In this document: positions 20,770 through 30,443 of the stretch, one piece after another
Layout of the letters: every line of letters begins with the position of its first letter
Numbering within the stretch: the stretch's first letter is position 1
NCBI RefSeq assembly: GCF_016920785.2
Contig: NW_024609846.1
Location: forward strand, 118,633,473-118,697,472
Direction of reading: 5' to 3'
From: Ixodes scapularis
Taxonomy: Eukaryota; Arthropoda; Arachnida; Ixodida; Ixodidae
DNA length: 64,000 nt
Translations under genes and position numbers: made by a program
The notes under the pieces: generated by a model
The model's input: the letters and a program-made list of their open reading frames with translations, nothing else
Databases searched by the model: none
What the model was told of the DNA's origin: nothing

Positions 20770-20968
20770 ATATTTCTCCCCTCCCTAAAATGTATTCTTG
20801 TATTTGTATTTCCAAAGACTTTTTGCCTCTTTTTAAAATGTATTTCCGATACGTATCACCATAAATTTTTATAGATATATTGGAGACTTGAGTATCTTAG
20901 CAAATATTTTCATCCATCCCAGTATTTGTATTTCCAAATACATTTCTGAATATTTCTGCCCAACCCTG
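20770..20968 (-). repeat. AT-rich hAT-type MITE fragment split by the Gypsy insertion
   Basis: Repeated GTATTTGTATTTCCAAA/AAATACATTT strings end in GCCCAACCCTG at 20968, a CAGGGTTGGGC terminus on the minus strand. Related strings occur at 14852-14891 on the other side of the Gypsy element, so the insertion landed in it. The opposite terminus is not identifiable. Confidence 0.55.
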
Positions 20969-21173
20969 CAACGTAATGCCGCTGTCAAGTGACACTTTTA
21001 ACGTTTAGGAATTGGACGAATGGAATGGAGCGACTCAGCCATTCCAGGAGTGGGAATGGGCCCAGTGTCCCCATTCCTAGGAGTTGAAAGGAATGGAATT
21101 ATTGAAAACTCTAATTCCCCGGAATGGAATTGGAATGGAATGGGGGTGGCCATTCCGCAACACTGGTTTGTAT

Positions 21174-21930
21174 GTATTTCAAGCGTCATCAAATCATCAA
21201 GTACGCATATGCAATAGACCGTGCCTCAAGCGACATTTGGAAGAAAATGGTGCCGCAACACTAAAATGAGCGGCTACGGAGCGGCCCCTGGAAAACAACT
21301 GTGGTGCGGCTCTCGCTCGTGGTCTCGTGGTGCACCTTTCTCAAGCATTCGCCAATAGCGGTTGTCGGTTCTTGTGAGAAACCCCTAGCGCGATTTTTAT
21401 CTACCGACTTTGGCTCACAGTGCTGGTTTCACTTCCTTGCTTCTGTCGGCTGCCTCACATCTTGGTCATTTTCTGGCCCATGTTATATTTGCAACAAACA
21501 GAAAAAATGCATGGGCTGTGGCGTATCTTAACGTAAGAGCTCGCGCCATATTACATTTAATTATCTATCTCTCTAGAAATGCCATCCTTTTTTTCGCATT
21601 CGGTGTGTGCGTGAACCAAGGCCGGCGTTGATGATGATCCCGTGACAACCGTGAATGTGGTAAACCAACTCAGCTCTGTGATTCTATGGCGTCGCGGAGC
21701 TCAAAAGGCAAAAAGACGCCAGTTCTGTCGAGTTACCGGTTTACAAGGCTTCTAAGTAACGTCCTTGCACCATGTCGGTGCGCACTCTACTTCCTCTTGC
21801 AAAAACCGATAGTACACAGTTTACGCTACAAAAATAGCAGGGCCACCATATTGACAGCTGGTGCGACGTCAGTGCAGGCCATGAAAACACTGCGCACGTG
21901 CCTTCGGTTTCGCTTGCATTTCCGGTGAAA
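21174..21930. other. No gene recognised
   Basis: Short open frames only, with no domain. Confidence 0.45.
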
Positions 21931-21949
21931 TAAAGCCTTGATCGAGTAC

Positions 21950-22816
21950 ATACATGCTTTGACACGCGCTAGATTACAGCTGCCATTGCTGACTTTATCT
22001 TCTCCATACTAAGCCATTGAAACGGGCATTGATGGGCCTCTTCTCAAAAGCCAATTCTGGGAAGGACACAGTAGAATCTAAAATTACTATAACCTGGCCT
22101 GCTGTGTTAATAATGAAGTAAAGTAATAGGGATAAGAGAAACCAAAACGCTAGGTATATGTTATGGCGGCTGCCATGCGCAATTGCCCAAAGATGTGCAA
22201 AAGCCCGTGTAACAAGAAAACACTTAAGAAAAAGGGCCACTGACTAGCCGAAATGTATTATAAGGGCGCTACAAGGCATCAGAGTCAATCCAGCAACGTG
22301 TGCTGGTCTGCACTTCGATCTTGGTGGACTTCACGTCGTCGTCGTACGTGATTTGGCTTCACAGTGTTTTTACCTTCTCAAATATTACGGAAGCGAGCAC
22401 CACAGGAAGGCGTTCGCGCGCTCGTGTACCTTGAACGTCGATAAACGCTGGGCACGGGCACTCTTCGCTTCTGAAATCCCACAGAAAGTTGACCCAGAGA
22501 AATTAAGTTTTGTCGATCGTCACCAACATCATTCAAAGTGGTTGTGTACTCCCTCAGAAAGAACGACTGAGCCCGCCAAGCCATTATGTCGCCTGCTAGT
22601 AAGGCAAAACCTGTTGCGAAACTTCATTATAGGCTTCTGACTGCGCTTTATGTTGCTGAGACGATAAGAAAAGTCTTCACGACTAAAAATTATTTACTTT
22701 TTGTATCAGACAGTTTCTAATCTCACGTTGAGCTCCAATGCATTTGCCCATAAAAATGGCCCTAGCAACGGTCTGTATGGAGCGGAGCGCCATGTTGTGA
22801 CGTCATCACTTACAGG
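21950..22816 (+). repeat. Dispersed repeat family D, copy 2 (longer form)
   Basis: Matches 8270-8817 (CACGCGCTAGATTACAGC ... GGAGCGGAGCGCCATGTTGTG, then TGACGTCATCACTTA) with an additional internal block at about 22240-22585. That block has no recognised coding content. Confidence 0.7.
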
Positions 22817-23400
22817 GTCAATTTCACTTGGCCCTATTGCATTGGAAAGGACCACGGATCATTTGGCATGTGGGCAACCTGGTCCAATGCTTTGGATCCT
22901 TATGTTTCCCACAACTTTTGCTCAAACAAATCAGGAAATTCATATTTTTCCTCGTTAGCTCTTGGGGTGGAGAAAGAAAACGACCTTCGAAGCAAGTAAT
23001 CCTGCAGCAACACACCTCGTGAAGCAGTGGCGGATCCAAGTGGGGAGGGGCGGTGGGGGCGATCGCCCCCCCCCCCCCCCAAACACCTCGCCAGGCAACC
23101 CCCCCCCCCCCCCCCCGGGGTTCTTCGTCAGCTCGAAGAAAAAACGTAATCGACGCGAGGGACAAAAGATTGAAACAGCGGTGGGTGGACGCGCCTGCTG
23201 GGCGCTTCCAAAGTGGGGTTTATCTCCGTCAAAGTCACGGCACATCTTCCCTACAGGGACGGCGCCAGGAGTTTCGAAGTGAAGAGACAGTGGGGAGGCG
23301 CACCAAATATCAGGGTCCTCGACTGAAGGCACACTTCCAAAGAAGGCCAGCACGTCGAGCCACGGGGGGAAAATACCTTCAACATATCTAGTCCCCTTTC

Positions 23401-23436
23401 TCTCTCTCTGTCTCTCTCTCTGTCTCCCTCTCTTTC
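23401..23436. repeat. (TCTC)n microsatellite
   Basis: CT-rich simple repeat with occasional TG interruptions. Confidence 0.8.
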
Positions 23437-23894
23437 TTTGGAGCTTGTCTGCGAAACATTTGTGCCTTGAAAGCTCCCATACGCAGACGCCAAGCAGCCT
23501 TCCTCAAGGGTACAATCCTATACACAGCAGATTATCCTTCCTCGCTAGCGGCCGCCTTTTCATCACTTTTCGTTTGATGGTTTCTTCGTGGTTCTGGGCT
23601 TGTCTTTTGGCATGTCTTTTTTGGCTTGCTTTGAGATGCTGTCGCCCACGGGCTCACTAAAGGTGTATGCTCATTGCCAAGGGAAGTGCGGAAGGGACGT
23701 ACCAGGAGGAGACGTTCCAGGAAGGGGATGGCATCTGCGAACTACAAATGAAGAGCAGCCCAACATGCCTCCGCCCGTCAAAACACATTGGCATCGTGCC
23801 GTTTTGTCGGTTTTCAGTTCTGTTTATACCCCATACTACCAATACTAAAAAACAAAGGTCAAAATAGACTAAATACGCGCAAAGATAAATGTTG

Positions 23895-23944
23895 CTGTCG
23901 CCATTTTCGCAGGGCACCGTCCCGATGCCCCGCGAAAATGGCGA
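23895..23944. repeat. Inverted repeat GTCGCCATTTTCGC
   Basis: GTCGCCATTTTCGC and GCGAAAATGGCGAC flank a 22-base centre containing GGGCA/TGCCC complements. Palindromic MITE remnant inside the 2.78-kb element. Confidence 0.65.
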
Positions 23945-25963
23945 CGGCGGGAGTGTACGCATGCGCGGAAGCTTGCTGGAAAAAGGTCTCGACTAAGAGA
24001 GGAAGCAAATGCTTTGGGTACAGTGTAGTCTGGGTCTGAGCTTCCCTTGAAGACGCTCCGGACTTCCCCACGACCTTGGCTTAAACATAAGCCCGCTTTC
24101 GTCCTCGCTTCCATCCCTCACTGAAGATCAGCGCCGCAGCGCGGAATACAGAAAGAAGCCGACGAGCGCCAGAAGGGGGAGATGTTTCCTCTAATGGGCT
24201 TCATACTGCCTGCGGTACGACTTCTTGTGGCGGGAAGCTAATAAAAGAAAGATAAACGGTACGAGCACTCTAAAGGCTGGAGGCTGCTTACACGGGGTCC
24301 TGAAGCCGAAGCCGTAGGCACTTCTTTGTATACAATGCCGTTTCAACTACCGGTGGCGGGACATATTTCAGGAAAGGCGCCCGCTACCCCTTGTCTCCCC
24401 TTGGCGCCGTCTTTACTTTTCGAGTTAAACGCGGCTGCTGTGGATTGACGGCAGAGCTTTCGCGCGGCTTTGCAGGAGCGAATATGTGTGTGTCGAACGG
24501 AACAGAGGCGGGGCTTGCTGGTTTGCAACTGCGGCATCGAATTCCCTAACTAGGGACTTGGGGAAAACGAGCCCTTTCAAAGATGCGACTATACATAAAT
24601 TAAATAGACAGTGCCTGTGCCCGTTCGAGTGAACACCGACTCCCCAACATCCATGCTCCAGTCGTGATCGGCCTTTAGCCCAGTTGAGATTCGCCGACCG
24701 GACAACCGCTCTGCCCCGTTATATCTCTGCATCTGTCCTCTCGACCGCGACGAATGAGCTAACTACCCAGAAACAAGTAAGTGTTCTTTTCATACAGAAA
24801 ATATCCAGACGAAGTGCAATTGAATATAATTTGGAAGGATCCACCTAAGTTTAAAAGTTATAGTTGCCGAACTGCAACATGCTTTCAAAAATATTCAACA
24901 ATTATCCGCTTTCGTTCTCTCGAGTTGCATCCAGAACACGTGAAAACACGAGTTTGGGTTGGCAATACCGCATGTGCTGCGCTCTGGACATTCCAAAAAT
25001 ACGGCGAACAACCGACGAACTTGCCTGGCAGCGTTCGTTTCGCTCGCTGCGTCAACAGTGTTTTGACGCCGCGAGCAGTGTCGAAGCCGCCGGGCCATTT
25101 TTGTCGCTTTTTTGCAACGTACTCGCTCCATTGAAGCAACCGGCAACTATGAAAAGTATGTTTTAAAACCACGTTCTGCATTTTGGCACTGAATAGAAAG
25201 TTCTAGCTACTATATACCAAGCTTAATCTCAAAGAACAGCCGAGTTTTAGATTAAAAGTTTTTCGGAATGTCATTAGCTGCATGAGCTTCCTCCATATAG
25301 TTGGCAAAGGTTGGCTCTCCGTACATGCTCTGCGGGTGTAACGAGAATATATAAATATTCAAGCAAAAGGAGCCCAAAAGTTGTAGCCCCGCCGGGGATA
25401 TCTGAGCCATCAAGTTACACTGTCTGCAATTGTCGTAGCCGCTATAGCCCCAAACATACATCCCCAGTAGTTAAACTTCTTTTTTTCTTTCTAGCGCGCT
25501 GCCACGCGAATGGAGTAATCCAGTTTCCTATGAACTACAAAATTCCTTGCGTTATGGTGTTCAAAAAGGATAGTGCCACCACAATTTTCTAGATACTTAC
25601 CTCTAGCGTGGTCACCCGAAAGGTTTTAATTCAGAGTTCCTCCCCGACAGGTAAACCGATACAAAAGCTCTCAAGATCTATATTATGTTATCAGAGTTTA
25701 GTAAAAACAATAACTCCACAAAAAATATAAACACTCCCCCCCCCCCCCCCGCCGTTTTACACCGAGGAACCGCCCCCCCCCTAAAATGGAAGTCTGGATC
25801 CGCCCCTGTCGTGAAGACAGTGAACGAAATTGTCAGAAATATTCTGATCCCTCCAACAACAACGACATGCGCATGTGTAGTGGAGATGGCACCACGTAAA
25901 CATCTAAATTGAAGAAATTATATATATATAACGGGCATGGTGGCGGGAGGCCGAAGGCGTGGG

Positions 25964-26131
25964 TATAAAACTGAGATGAAAAAAACCCTTAGTGAAAACA
26001 GCAACGGACGATTTATTCTTCGACGTTTCGGCCGGATTCCGGCCTTCGTCAGGAAGGCCGGACTCCGGCCGAAACGTCGAAGAATAAATCGTCCGTTGTT
26101 GCTGTTTTCACTAAGGGTTTTTTTCATCTCA

Positions 26132-26138
<7 letters not shown>
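25964..26138. mobile_element. Fold-back MITE, ~82-bp near-perfect arms, 5-base loop
   Basis: The left arm starts TATAAAACTGAGATG and runs to CCGGCCTTC. The right arm is its complement with a single 3-base indel (GCAACGG versus CCGTTGTTGC) and one or two substitutions. The loop is GTCAG. TA dinucleotides border both ends, fitting Tc1/mariner-type target use. It abuts a (TA)n tract. Confidence 0.85.

Positions 26139-26200
<62 letters not shown>
26134..26200. repeat. (TA)n microsatellite
   Basis: About 33 TA dinucleotides between the fold-back MITE and the mariner derivative. A second (TA)n tract lies at 27087-27110, on the other side of the mariner derivative, consistent with insertion into one TA array. 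Confidence 0.95.
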
Positions 26201-26202
<2 letters not shown>

Positions 26203-27086
26203 GAGGGGTGACCAACAGTTCCGGGACTGATTTTAAGTAGTGATGCGCGCGCAGCAGTCAAAGTAGAGAACCTTCGTGTCTCATTATACCAAAAGGTGTC
26301 GCTCTGTGACCATTTAGAGCTGCGCTACTCTAGTTTGTTTGACCACATGCACGAGCATGATGGCGATCTTTTCGTACACTGCAAACCAAGGCGAGAACCA
26401 ACATCAATTTTACGTCAAGCTCAGCAAACCTAAAACAGAGACCTCTAAAATGATCTAGCAGGCTTATGTAAAACAAAGTGAGGTGTGCGAGGTGTTTTGA
26501 GTGGCACTCGCGCCTCAAGAATGGCAGAACGTCACCGAAGTCAAGGACAGGTCGGATAAAGTCGCCCTAGCGCTCTTCGTCTTCCAGCGATGTTCTGCCG
26601 TTACTGAAGCGCGAGTGCCACTTAAAACACTTCGCGAAAATCACTGCTTTCTTACACAAGCCTAGTGAATGATATTGAAGGTTTCTGCTTTATATTTGTC
26701 GAGTTTGACGCAAAATTGATGTTCATTCTCGCTCTGGTTGTAATCTATAGTAAAAAAGCCATTGTGCCCATGCACGTGGTCACGAAAACTCGTGAAACGC
26801 AGCTCCAAATGTTCACAGAGCGGCGCCCTTTGGTATAACGAGACAGAAAAATTCCTTCCTTTCGACTGTTGAGCGCGCATCATTGTGATGCCCTCTCTTC
26901 TAAGGCCATGTTTTAAGTGTGTGAACAGAAAAACAAAAATATGCAAGTGAAATGCAAGTTATGCCTCCATACAACGAAGTTGCTCTACGCCGGCAAGCGA
27001 AAAAGGGGAAAGATCAAGGGGATTAGAAGGGTAGGGTTCTTTTTACGCTACAAAATCAGTCCCGGAACTTTCTGATCACACCTCGT
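26201..27086. mobile_element. Fold-back mariner derivative (two inverted 5' halves)
   Basis: The ends ACGAGGGGTGACCAACAG and the complement of ACGAGGTGTGATCAGAAAG are mariner-type TIRs inside TA. Each half, read inward, runs from the TIR into the beginning of a mariner transposase. The right half on the minus strand reads NEHQFCVKLDKYKAET, then SGTRASVTAEHRWK. The left half on the plus strand reads the same region in diverged form. The left arm has lost about 160 bp. The 3' half of a transposase is absent on both sides. Confidence 0.8.
26520..26946 (-). pseudogene. Mariner transposase N-terminal fragment
   Basis: On the minus strand, 26946-26662 is open and reads SYLYQ-like upstream sequence, then HLELRFTSF, then QSENEHQFCVKLDKYKAET. 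It continues past a stop to ACVRKQ and SGTRASVTAEHRWK. This matches the N-terminal helix-turn-helix part of mariner proteins in outline (...KFCVKLGKT.xET....). It is truncated and carries stops. Confidence 0.6.
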
Positions 27087-27110
27087 ATATATATATATAT
27101 ATATATATAT

Positions 27111-27962
27111 GATTGCGTAACTATGCCCACCCGACAGGTTGGACCAGTACTTAGGCACCTTTACAGCGATGATTTTCGGACCCGCCTGCAAGTGATAGCT
27201 GTGCTCTCATCGCTCTTATGTTATCTCACGCTCTATACAATACGTTTGGCTTTTTCTTTTTGTTGCGGTCTTTACGCAGGTCATTCACCGGGACGTTTTA
27301 TTGCAGTCGTGACACTTTCAACTAGATCAACTTGACTTGAGGTTGGGAGATGTTTTATTGACTGTTGGAAGTGCACGGAGCACACGACGCTCCACTTCGA
27401 TGGGGTCCAGCCACCCCCACGACCAACGGCCGAAATCCATCGTTTCCACAGTTCCGCGAACGTCGGAAATCTAAGAAAGTTGCTGATCGATTCCTGTTAT
27501 CGTAAAACTATCTGCGTGTAATACGCCAAGGGCTTGCCGGTGATAGGTTACCTTCGCTGAAGAAAAGCCAGCTCGATTGCGGCAGCCGACCACGCTGCAA
27601 GCTCCCATCCCGTAGCCGGAAGAAATTAGCGTCCCGGCTATGCCAGGCTTTCGTTTTCTTCATTGGGATTACGGCGATTGCCTGATCGTCCCGTATACCA
27701 GCAGCGGTTTGTCGTCTGCTCGTCATCCGCCTGAACCGCTTGCTTGCTTGCTTGCTTGCTTCACGTCTAGCCTTCGATCCGATAAAAGCTACAAGACGGA
27801 GCGCGCGCAAGCCTGTGAGAAATCCTTCTGCAATCAATCATCCATCTCGCACGAGACATGTCATGCGCACTAATTGCCAGATAGATCTACGTTCACGTCG
27901 GCCACAAAATCGTTTAAACGTTTTTATGGCTAGGCTTCACAAATATTGCAACCTACTCCCTC
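27111..27962. other. No gene; contains a (GCTT)n microsatellite
   Basis: A GCTT repeat at about 27739-27762 is the only clear feature. Open frames crossing it have repetitive translation and no domain. Confidence 0.5.
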
Positions 27963-28443
27963 CTATAGACAGTTACAGGTTAAGAAGGTAGCGGCAAATG
28001 CCCCTCAAAGGGAATCAGATATCCCTCCGCCACCTCCGCATCCAATAGCGTCCCACCGTTTCCGTGACGTCGCGGCCAACGCGCGAGGAGGGTCTTGCCT
28101 TTTTGTACATATTTGCTTTATCTTTCGGCTTTGACTTAGCATTGTGGAAGCCACGAGAGGGAGATTAGAGTTCTTCCCCACCGACGGAAACAAATACGAC
28201 TTTCGGGGATTAGCTTCCCCCCCGATGGATACAAAGGCTGCTTTCAGGGGCTCGGTTCCCTCTCCGATGAATACAAAGCTCGCTTTCTTAAAAAGTGGGA
28301 TCGGAGACAAGTGGGAATCCATTGAAGCGGAAGAAGGAGCGTTTCCAGTGAGCTCTTCTTTCGACTGCGGAGAGATTGGAAACGGGCGCATCACACTTGT
28401 GGGAGGAGCTTCTCCTACCTTCTTGACTTGTAACCGACTATAG
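27963..28443. mobile_element. MITE family R, copy 1 (TIR CTATAG...GTTACAG)
   Basis: The left end CTATAGACAGTTACAGG and the right end CTTGTAACCGACTATAG are complementary, and the TIR extends through AAGAAGGTAG. It contains repeated CCCCGATGNATACAAAGG-type units in its second half. The copy at 48290-48794 is related over its full length. No transposase. Confidence 0.8.
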
Positions 28444-28976
28444 TATTTATAACCTCCTTCGGAAAGATAGATGACGAGAACTCCGCGAACCAGCTTCCGC
28501 TGCTTACAAACAAAAGCCTTCTGGTCAACCACATCGGCGCTTTCACGCCTTCACTGAAATCGATACAACTATGAGATGGGACGTATTTTCAAAACTTATT
28601 GAATGACATCTCCGGGTATTTGTACTATCCTCTAGACCTTCCTGACGGTCCGGTTTTCATTTTCAACCGCGTACGCTATAGCACTCAACTTGCATTTTTG
28701 AAGTATCTCTTTCCTGTGTCCCCGGCGGCGGCATGTTTTAGTAAAACCATCTGCTAGCGCTACACGGTGCCCGTGTAGCTTTCTCGGAGCGCGAAGAAAA
28801 ATGAGAATGTGGCGACCGGAAGTTGACGCCGGTTGCCGGAACTTTCAAAGTACTACGTAGTGACATAGCACTGCGATGGATGGCGCTGCAGCCGTCCTCC
28901 ACGCTTCCTAACGCCCTGGAACGTTGGAAGAGCAGGCCATCGGCAGGCTCCATGGTTCTTCTCTCATAGCAAATAG
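28444..28976. other. No gene recognised
   Basis: A minus-strand open frame at 28738-29010 overlaps the next MITE and has no domain. Nothing else is supported. Confidence 0.45.
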
Positions 28977-29353
28977 AGAGTTTTAGTAGACCGTTCCGAT
29001 AACTCCCCACAATATTTCTTGTTTACCTAATAAACAAGAATTATTGTTCCGTTTCACATATGCCCAATATGAAAATGTTCTCTTTTACATAAGACATTCT
29101 AAAATGCTTCTTTGGATAGGCAGGTTCATATATCAATCGTATAAGGCACTACCTAATAAATTTAATGTCTGGTAGAGTTCTCATAAACATGTGAAGTTTC
29201 TTTATCTTTCTATGTGTTCACATATTCCTCATATCCCTTGTCATTTAAAGGGTTCTAGAATCATGTAAGATTTCTTCAGTGGGGTTTTCGCATACATCGT
29301 ATCGTTATCAGCTTTTCTTATCGGAGTTAACGGAGCAATCTACCAAAACTCCC
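28977..29353. mobile_element. MITE of about 375 bp (TIR GAGTTTTAGTAGA)
   Basis: The left end GAGTTTTAGTAGACCGTTCC and the right end complement GGAGTTTTGGTAGATTGCTCC match at about 80% over 30 bases, both continuing into AACTCC. No coding content. Confidence 0.7.
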
Positions 29354-29407
29354 ATTGTAGACACGGCCTAGCGTAGAAGACCCCTGGAAAGAAAAAGAAA
29401 AATTTCA

Positions 29408-29731
29408 ACAGTCTGGTTGGGACACGCGTGTCAAAACAATTCATTTTACGCGGAAAAAAAAAAATTCAGAGCGAAATTGACGGTGTGAGACGCGATTTAG
29501 CTTGCAGTCACCTCGTTTCCACTTGTTCTCTCTCTCGGCATTGCGGACGCGTGTCTACATTGAGTTGATCGGCTTCGCCTTCACGACCGAGATGGTCATT
29601 CCGGAATGACCCGTGACGTTATGAACTTTGCGCGCTGAATTCCAAATAAATTTCTCACCGTCAATACTGTTCTAAAAAAAGTTTTTTCGCGTAAAACTTA
29701 TTTTTCGACAGGCGTGTCCCAACCAAACTGT
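29408..29731. mobile_element. MITE of about 324 bp (TIR ACAGTNTGGTTGGGACACG)
   Basis: The left end ACAGTCTGGTTGGGACACGC and the right end GCGTGTCCCAACCAAACTGT are complements with one mismatch. Further inside, both arms share AAAACTTATTTT/TTACGCG-like sequence. TSD not resolved. Confidence 0.82.
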
Positions 29732-30234
29732 TTAAAACAAACATTTTTTTTTATACATTTTTTTTTTTTTTAGGGGTTTGTTAAGGGCTGTCCTTACAGA
29801 ATGCGGTTTGCTCTTACTTCTGCACGACATTTGTCGGACGGTGTGGAGGTTTTCTACGGCTTTCAAAGGGAAGTGCGACCGTTTGCTTGCCCCCTTGAAA
29901 GTGGGTCATGACTTAGCCTGCTGTGAAGGCGGCAAATATCTCTCTTCATCTTTCAGACTGGCCGCGAATATTAAAACGTCTGATTTAAAAAAAAAAAAAA
30001 AAAAGAGAGCTAAAGGTTTTTTCGTGATATATTTTATTATTATTTTACAACGACTCGTAATCTGCTTAATATATATATTGGGCTATTTGCTAGAGGTTTA
30101 AGAGTTTGCAGAACTATGCCTAAATACGACGTACCGTGTAACTGTACAGTGCAAATATTCTGAAGATGGCTTTCTGTTGAAAGAATTATAAGTGATGCCT
30201 GTCTTTCTCAATCTTTTTACGACTTCAAATTCAG
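29732..30234. other. Upstream flank of the P450 exon; no upstream exon identified
   Basis: T-tracts and A-tracts at 29750-29772 and 29986-30003. An open frame at 29778-30101 has no domain. The pyrimidine-rich stretch 30202-30234 ends in TTCAG, a plausible splice acceptor for the exon that follows. A preceding first exon is not recognisable. Confidence 0.45.
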
Positions 30235-30443
30235 TACGATTCCTGTCTTCTCACCGTTGGAGTTACGGTGGGGATCGTCTCACTGGTGCTTTACTGGTTC
30301 CTGGAAAATGCGAGGCTTCACAAAGCGAAGCAGCCTCCTGGCCCTTCGAGTTCTTCCTTATGGGAAAACTGGTCGCTCAACAACCATGAGTCCTTGCAAC
30401 GGAAATGTAAGGAATGCGTAAAGATCTACGGACCAGTTTTCAG
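30235..30443 (+). CDS. P450 exon: membrane anchor and proline hinge
   Basis: In frame from 30241 it reads SCLLTVGVTVGIVSLVLYWF, a single hydrophobic anchor. About ten residues later comes PPGP (30334-30345), the hinge that follows the anchor in microsomal P450s. It ends CVKIYGPVF plus a split Ser codon before GTGAGC. No in-frame Met exists back to the stop at 30193. Either a short upstream exon supplies the start (acceptor at 30233-30234), or the ATG at 30195, which lies in another frame, was disconnected by an indel. Confidence 0.85.

Larger units (their letters stand above)
12079..21165. mobile_element. Outer hAT element (TSD GTTTGTAT) disrupted by nested insertions
   Basis: TIRs CAGTGTTGCGGA (12079) and TCCGCAACACTG (ending 21165) are flanked by an exact 8-bp duplication GTTTGTAT at 12071-12078 and 21166-21173. 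The 8-bp TSD and CA...TG termini are hAT hallmarks. Both subterminal regions contain GGAATGGAATGGGAATGG strings. Removing the nested hAT (12184-13706) and the Gypsy element (14892-20769) leaves roughly 1.7 kb. A BED-finger-like coding remnant survives at 14749-14845. The original element was non-autonomous or became so. Confidence 0.9.
23025..25808. mobile_element. hAT-like element, 2.78 kb, TSD TCGTGAAG, with poly-C/G tracts
   Basis: The ends CAGTGGCGGATCCA (23025) and TGGATCCGCCCCTG (ending 25808) are complementary except one base. They are flanked by an exact 8-bp duplication TCGTGAAG (23017-23024 and 25809-25816). C-tracts lie just inside both ends (about 23066-23116 and 25736-25782). The interior has no transposase motif I can recognise and may hold further insertions, including an internal palindrome at 23895-23944. 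Non-autonomous. Confidence 0.88.

Noticed and set aside
24781..25181. Overlapping open frames on both strands inside the 2.78-kb element as a transposase
   Set aside because: No hAT, BED or RNase-H-like motif could be found, and three frames are open at once.
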